This document shows, piece after piece, positions 52,798 to 56,014 of a stretch of DNA of 56,014 nt. Made by a program: the position numbers and the translations under genes. Position 1 is the stretch's first letter. Each line of letters opens with the position of its first letter. Origin of the DNA: Nitrososphaeria archaeon. Lineage in GTDB: Archaea; Thermoproteota; Nitrososphaeria; Nitrososphaerales; JANXEG01. The stretch spans positions 1 to 56,014 of the forward strand of contig JARVKA010000004.1 of the NCBI GenBank assembly GCA_029775915.1, written 5' to 3'. Below the pieces are notes generated by a model. That model did no database searches and was not told the DNA's origin. It was given only the letters and a program-made list of their open reading frames with translations.

Positions 52798-52822
52798 TTT
52801 TCCACCGCTAACATATACCCGG

Positions 52823-52841
52823 ATTAAATATTTAAATTTTT
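52823..52841 (-). promoter_or_regulatory. TATA region of the cas operon promoter
   Basis: On the minus strand AAAAATTTAAATATTTAAT (52823-52841) is the only strong TATA-like tract upstream of csa5. It is about 26-44 nt from the ATG at 52797, leaving a short leader with GGTGG. The palindrome begins 17 bp further upstream. Confidence 0.5.
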
Positions 52842-52857
52842 GTATTATTCAAGTAGG

Positions 52858-52895
52858 TTTTGGTATTTTTCACAATTTTGTGAAAAATACCAAAA
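52858..52895. promoter_or_regulatory. Perfect 38-bp palindrome between csa3 and the cas operon (operator)
   Basis: TTTTGGTATTTTTCACAA (52858-52875) is followed, after two T, by its exact reverse complement TTGTGAAAAATACCAAAA (52878-52895). The palindrome sits between two divergent TATA boxes, 17 bp from that of the cas operon and 11 bp from that of csa3. An 18-bp perfect inverted repeat fits a dimeric winged-helix regulator, and the CARF-wHTH protein Csa3 next to it is the obvious candidate. A cruciform or a bidirectional terminator is less likely in this position. Confidence 0.75.
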
Positions 52896-52906
52896 CAATT
52901 TAGAAA

Positions 52907-52920
52907 ACTTTAAAAATTTA
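52907..52920 (+). promoter_or_regulatory. TATA region of the csa3 promoter
   Basis: GAAAACTTTAAAAATTTA spans 52903-52920 and reads as a BRE followed by a TATA box. The TATA centre is about 25 nt before the ATG at 52939, which favours a leaderless csa3 message. Confidence 0.5.
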
Positions 52921-52938
52921 AGCACGTTACATCTAATT

Positions 52939-53574
52939 ATGAAGTCCTTCTTTTACACATTAGGGTGGAGCACCACATATATCTTGAGTTTAATAATTAG
53001 ACATGGAATTTCAACCAATGATGAAATAATCTTAATATTACCAAAAGTTAGAGATGAGCAAGCTGAAAAAGCGATTTTAGATGTGAAGAGTATAGCATCA
53101 CAATTAGGAACTTTATCAGTGAAGGAACTCACACTCGATATAAAAGATATACCTAGAAGTGTAATGATGATGATAGAGGAATTAAATCGAAGGAAGGATA
53201 AAGTATGTATAGTGAATCTCAGCGGAGGAATGAGAATATTGGTTATAATCACTTATTTAGCTTGCATTCTCAGCAAAAATGATAATATTATAGTGGAAAT
53301 TGAAACTGAGGATAGAGAGCTTGTAACTCAACTCCCCCTACTTAAATTCAAGTTTGAAGAGTTTATACCAGCAATGGCTTTAGAGATATTAAGAAAGTCT
53401 ATTGAAATAGGCGATTCAAAAGGGTTAAGAGAGTATTTTAACTTGCCTCCATCCACTTTTCATAATTATCTCATATTGTTGGAAAAGGCTAAATTAATCA
53501 ATAGGGAGAGAAAAGGAAAGTCTTATAATATAATTCCTACACAGTTAGGTAGGATCATTGCAACATCATCCTAG
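52939..53574 (+). CDS. csa3: Csa3 CARF-wHTH transcriptional regulator
   Basis: The protein of about 211 residues has an N-terminal CARF domain (SFFYTLGWSTTYILSLIIRH, IVNLSGGMRILVIITYLA with the ligand-binding NLSGGMR loop) and a C-terminal winged helix (GLREYFNLPPSTFHNYLILL, then KAKLINRERKGKSY). Csa3 proteins bind cyclic oligoadenylate and control adaptation, interference or array transcription in type I-A systems. The frame is open from 52840, but those codons translate the palindrome and TATA box, so the ATG at 52939 is the start. Confidence 0.9.
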   Translation: MKSFFYTLGWSTTYILSLIIRHGISTNDEIILILPKVRDEQAEKAILDVKSIASQLGTLSVKELTLDIKDIPRSVMMMIEELNRRKDKVCIVNLSGGMRILVIITYLACILSKNDNIIVEIETEDRELVTQLPLLKFKFEEFIPAMALEILRKSIEIGDSKGLREYFNLPPSTFHNYLILLEKAKLINRERKGKSYNIIPTQLGRIIATSS

Positions 53575-53914
53575 ATTGTTGAAATTAAGGTTCACCATTC
53601 TCAACCATAAGATTAAGACTAAAAGATTCTCTATTTTGCAACCACTATAAATAGAATTCGACACTCATATAGTATTTAATTTAAGTCCTTTAGTAAAAAT
53701 AAGGGTTGTAAGGTAATGAGCTTGACAAAAATAGAATTCTATCTCAAGAATATATCAAATAATTTTTCGTTTATTTTTATTCACTTTATCTTGAGAAAAC
53801 CATTTTTGTTTAATTCATTATTTCACAATCAAAATGAGTAAAAGTGATAAAGTGGAAAGAGAATAATAGAGCGATAATTAAGAAATTTGCTAAATTTGTA
53901 GTGATGGAGTTATA

Positions 53915-53983
53915 TTAGCGTTAAATTTGGTGTTAGATTTTTTGAAAAAATAATTTTTCTTGCTTCTCAACACTAAATCTAAC
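53915..53983 (+). repeat. Copy B of the 66-70 bp repeated element
   Basis: The sequence reads TTAGCGTTAAATTTGGTGTT, then AGATTTTTTGAAAAAATAA, and ends CAACACTAAATCTAAC. It aligns along its length with copy A at 19031-19096 (minus strand), sharing TAGCGTT, GTGTTAGATTTT, AAAATAATTTTT, TTGC and ACACTAA blocks in the same order. Copy B also has 9-bp inverted ends GTTAGATTT/AAATCTAAC. It lies in the 480-bp gap between csa3 and the end of fibrillarin; I saw no gene in the rest of that gap. Confidence 0.5.
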
Positions 53984-54054
53984 TCACAAGAGTGAATATT
54001 TTTATAATTTATTACTTATCTTGACAACTTAACAAGTTCAAAAATCAACATAAC

Positions 54055-54729
54055 TCATTCCATAATTGCATCTATTAAAGCATGATCTTTATCGAATGGA
54101 TCAAGCTTAATTATTTGATTTATTTTAAATCCTTCATTTTCGAGCTTCTCAGCCTCAATTTTAAAAATCTCTTTCGGTTCTTTAATCACATCAATACTCC
54201 TTGCCTTTACAATTAATAATAAATGACCACCATTCTTCAAATATTTTTTACAATTTAAAATAGCGATCTCAGTTTGATCTGGTTGTGCAAGATCACAATA
54301 AACTATATCAACCTTTCCAAATATTGAGAGATACTTATCTGGTCTTCTTGCATCTTCAATAATTGGGATTACATTCTTTCTATGCTTCACAACTCTATCG
54401 ATAAACTCTCTAGCTACTCTAGGAGCAAATTCTACACCAAATAAAATGCCTCCTTCTCCTATGATATCTGAGATATGGCTAGCTGTAGTTCCAGTAGATA
54501 CTCCTAAATACAAAACTTTACTACTCTCACTAATTGGAAATTCTTTTAAACCCTTTAATAATGCTGCAGCTAATTTACTTCTAAATGGATCCCAAACTCT
54601 ATACTCTAAGCCATTTAATTTTATCAATTTCTCATTATAAACTTGAATACCCTCAGCTAAATTTAAAGTTGCCAATCTCTCTTCTCCATTAATCTTTACC
54701 CTTTTTAATCTATCAACTTCTTTTACCAC
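54055..54729 (-). CDS. flpA: Fibrillarin (FlpA), box C/D RNP 2'-O-methyltransferase
   Basis: Fibrillarin methylates ribose 2'-OH groups of rRNA and tRNA, guided by C/D box sRNAs. The SAM-binding Rossmann fold is clear: VLYLGVSTGTTASHISDII, FGVEFAPRVAREF, IIEDARRPDKY and VDIVYCDLAQPDQTEI, with the conserved catalytic Lys in LLIVKARSIDV and Asp in KLDPFDKDHAL. The frame is open to 54765, overlapping nop5 by 53 nt; the GTG at 54729 fits the usual N-terminus and leaves a 17-nt overlap. It is co-transcribed with nop5. Confidence 0.95.
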   Translation of the reverse strand: MVKEVDRLKRVKINGEERLATLNLAEGIQVYNEKLIKLNGLEYRVWDPFRSKLAAALLKGLKEFPISESSKVLYLGVSTGTTASHISDIIGEGGILFGVEFAPRVAREFIDRVVKHRKNVIPIIEDARRPDKYLSIFGKVDIVYCDLAQPDQTEIAILNCKKYLKNGGHLLLIVKARSIDVIKEPKEIFKIEAEKLENEGFKINQIIKLDPFDKDHALIDAIME

Positions 54730-55891
54730 GTTTAACCCTCTCCTTTTTACCAATTGGTGGTTCACTATACTTTACTTTAATCTCCTCTAACCTTTTTTTT
54801 AAATCATCCTCTAACCACTTCTCCTTCCCTCCTCTATACATATCGATTCTTGCAGCTATTGCAATCTTATTTGCTATGGAGCGCGCAATCTTCCCTCTTT
54901 GCCATTTCGGTGCTGAATGAACCGCTGGATGTTGAAAAATTATACCATGCTTTGGAGGTTTCGATTTTGTTTTTAAAGCTCTAAATAAAGCCTTTTCAGC
55001 ACCTAAAATTTGTATAGTGCTAGATGGCAATTGTGCTAATTTTTCTAAACCACCAGCTTTAGCGATTAATCTCGCACCTACCATCGGTCCAGCTACCATA
55101 GCTACATTTGGTGCTACTTTTTCAATAGTTTCAATCACATGCTTCATTAAATGCTCTTTAATATCGAAGAGATGAAGAATCTCTTCACTCAAACTCATTA
55201 AACCTTCTAAATCTTCATCGCGTAAATCACCACCTTTAGATCGTGAAGCTGCATTTAATATCGCATTTATTTTCTTCTCTGAAAAGCCATCCTTTAATAA
55301 TCCGTCTTTACTAACTTTATCCCTTCTCCCATAATTCACTACAAATTTACAATACGATTTAAGATCACTTATAAGAGATGATAATTCTGGAAAGTGAAGG
55401 CCATACCACTCTTTTACTCTTGTAGCTAATAGATTTATTGATTTATCAACTTCATCGAGAGCTTGAATAGATTCAATGAGTTGAAGATCGAGTTTTGATG
55501 AAGACTTTCTTAATTTTACTTCAGAAGCTTCCATTGAGAAATCTCTAATTATATTTATTACTTCTTCTTTTGATGCTAAACCAGATTTAATCATAAGTTC
55601 AACTCGATTTAACCACAATTGCTCAAATTCATTTATATTGAAAGTTTCTGCTTTAAATCCTCTCTCTATTAAACTATTCTTTAATTTATCATCCATCACA
55701 ATAAACTCATCAAAACCTTTTTTCATTGCTTTTGATAATACTTTTTCAACCTCTATGGTAATTTCTCCGGATTGAATTCGATTAAATACTTCGAATGGCT
55801 TACCGATTTGATACTTCTCTGCAGATATAACATTAAGATTCGTATCTGTTACAATAACCCCTCCTTCACACAAAATTAAAAAGGCTTTCAA
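54713..55891 (-). CDS. nop5: Nop5 (Nop56/58-like) box C/D RNP core protein
   Basis: This 392-residue scaffold joins fibrillarin and L7Ae on the guide RNA. The N-terminal fibrillarin-binding domain (to about 120) and coiled coil (EVDKSINLLATRVKEWYGLH) precede the NOP domain with APNVAMVAGPMVGARLIAKA, GGLEKLAQLPSSTIQILGAE and HGIIFQHPAVHSAPKWQRGK. The Lys-rich tail (EPPIGKKERVKRGKRS-like) is typical. The start is a TTG at 55891; no in-frame ATG is close. It forms an operon with fibrillarin. Confidence 0.95.
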   Translation of the reverse strand: MKAFLILCEGGVIVTDTNLNVISAEKYQIGKPFEVFNRIQSGEITIEVEKVLSKAMKKGFDEFIVMDDKLKNSLIERGFKAETFNINEFEQLWLNRVELMIKSGLASKEEVINIIRDFSMEASEVKLRKSSSKLDLQLIESIQALDEVDKSINLLATRVKEWYGLHFPELSSLISDLKSYCKFVVNYGRRDKVSKDGLLKDGFSEKKINAILNAASRSKGGDLRDEDLEGLMSLSEEILHLFDIKEHLMKHVIETIEKVAPNVAMVAGPMVGARLIAKAGGLEKLAQLPSSTIQILGAEKALFRALKTKSKPPKHGIIFQHPAVHSAPKWQRGKIARSIANKIAIAARIDMYRGGKEKWLEDDLKKRLEEIKVKYSEPPIGKKERVKRGKRS

Positions 55892-55942
55892 ACTCTACCA
55901 AAAAACTTTAAGCGACCCATATTAAAATGTCTATTGATAATA

Positions 55943-56014
55943 TTGATTGAATTAGATTTATCGATTGAGATATCTGGATTTAAAATGAAGAATCCAACGA
56001 TGTTAGCTTCAGGG
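55943..56014 (+). CDS. pyrD: Dihydroorotate dehydrogenase (PyrD), 5' end only
   Basis: The last 72 bases open a frame reading ELDLSIEISGFKMKNPTMLA followed by SG, the N-terminal strand and K/NPxxxASG motif of class 1 dihydroorotate dehydrogenases (pyrimidine biosynthesis). The gene runs off the window. The start is uncertain: TTG codons are in frame at 55943 and 55934; I used 55943. It is divergent from nop5. Confidence 0.65.
   Translation, partial: MIELDLSIEISGFKMKNPTMLASG

Noticed and set aside
52840-52938. Extended N-terminus of Csa3 from an upstream start
   Set aside because: The extra codons translate the perfect palindrome and the TATA box; Csa3 homologues begin near the ATG at 52939.

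Overview
The window is archaeal. The evidence is a FlpA fibrillarin/Nop5 pair for box C/D RNPs, TATA/BRE-type promoters with mostly leaderless starts, tRNA genes with introns at non-canonical positions, a crenarchaeal-style type I-A CRISPR-Cas locus, F420-linked tetrahydromethanopterin (H4MPT) enzymes and a Dph6-type diphthamide synthase. Base composition is AT-rich (22 of 60 bases are G+C in a hand-counted row inside tldE). The type I-A locus and the multi-intron tRNAs point to a thermophilic Thermoproteota (TACK) lineage; I cannot place it further from sequence alone.

Layout. 1-5.8 kb: a broken transposase abuts a truncated M24 peptidase; then a 2-oxoacid dehydrogenase operon (E1alpha-E1beta-E2-lipoate ligase, minus strand) and a frameshifted short-chain dehydrogenase. 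5.9-11.7 kb: an accessory stretch with IS5-like transposase fragments, a VOC protein, 1.3 kb with no recognisable gene, and a GC-richer block of small virus/plasmid-like genes ending in a tyrosine integrase 38 bp from a tRNA-Thr gene (a decaying integrated element). 11.8-26.5 kb: mostly housekeeping and redox genes: cobalamin adenosyltransferase, two thioredoxin-reductase-like proteins, ferritin-like protein, TldD/TldE, an ABC exporter, CooT, a Fur-family regulator divergent from a peroxiredoxin, a two-intron elongator tRNA-Met, tandem nucleotidyltransferases, MfnA-type decarboxylase and DUF447. 26.5-28.6 kb: a retropepsin-like gene and a graveyard of decayed insertion sequences. 28.6-33.8 kb: DUF1464, a CitG-like protein, mer, a small unknown gene, mtd and dph6. 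33.8-41.9 kb: GH13 branching enzyme, M20 peptidase, tRNA-Ile2, class II ribonucleotide reductase, tRNA-Leu, and a MoaD-like/aldehyde ferredoxin oxidoreductase pair. 42.0-53.6 kb: a complete type I-A CRISPR-Cas locus. 53.6-56 kb: an intergenic repeat, fibrillarin, nop5 and the first codons of pyrD.

How it works together. Mtd and Mer interconvert methenyl-, methylene- and methyl-H4MPT with F420; MfnA, DUF447 and the CitG-like protein belong to families tied to methanofuran or H4MPT biosynthesis, so the window carries a scattered C1-carrier gene set. Cobalamin adenosyltransferase could supply the cofactor for the B12-dependent ribonucleotide reductase. The CRISPR locus is one divergent unit: an 11-gene minus-strand cas operon runs toward a 15-repeat array, csa3 is transcribed the other way, and a perfect 38-bp palindrome lies between the two promoters. 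Two spacers share 21 nt of the same target, and the overlap exposes a CCT protospacer-adjacent motif, as expected for type I-A.

Most notable: two tRNA genes with two introns each, the overlapping spacers with a readable PAM, the palindromic operator, a 66-70 bp element present in two copies 35 kb apart, tandem paralogous nucleotidyltransferases, an uncharacterised small gene locked between mtd and mer, and an unusual number of one-base frame breaks in the first 10.4 kb, which may be real decay or assembly error.
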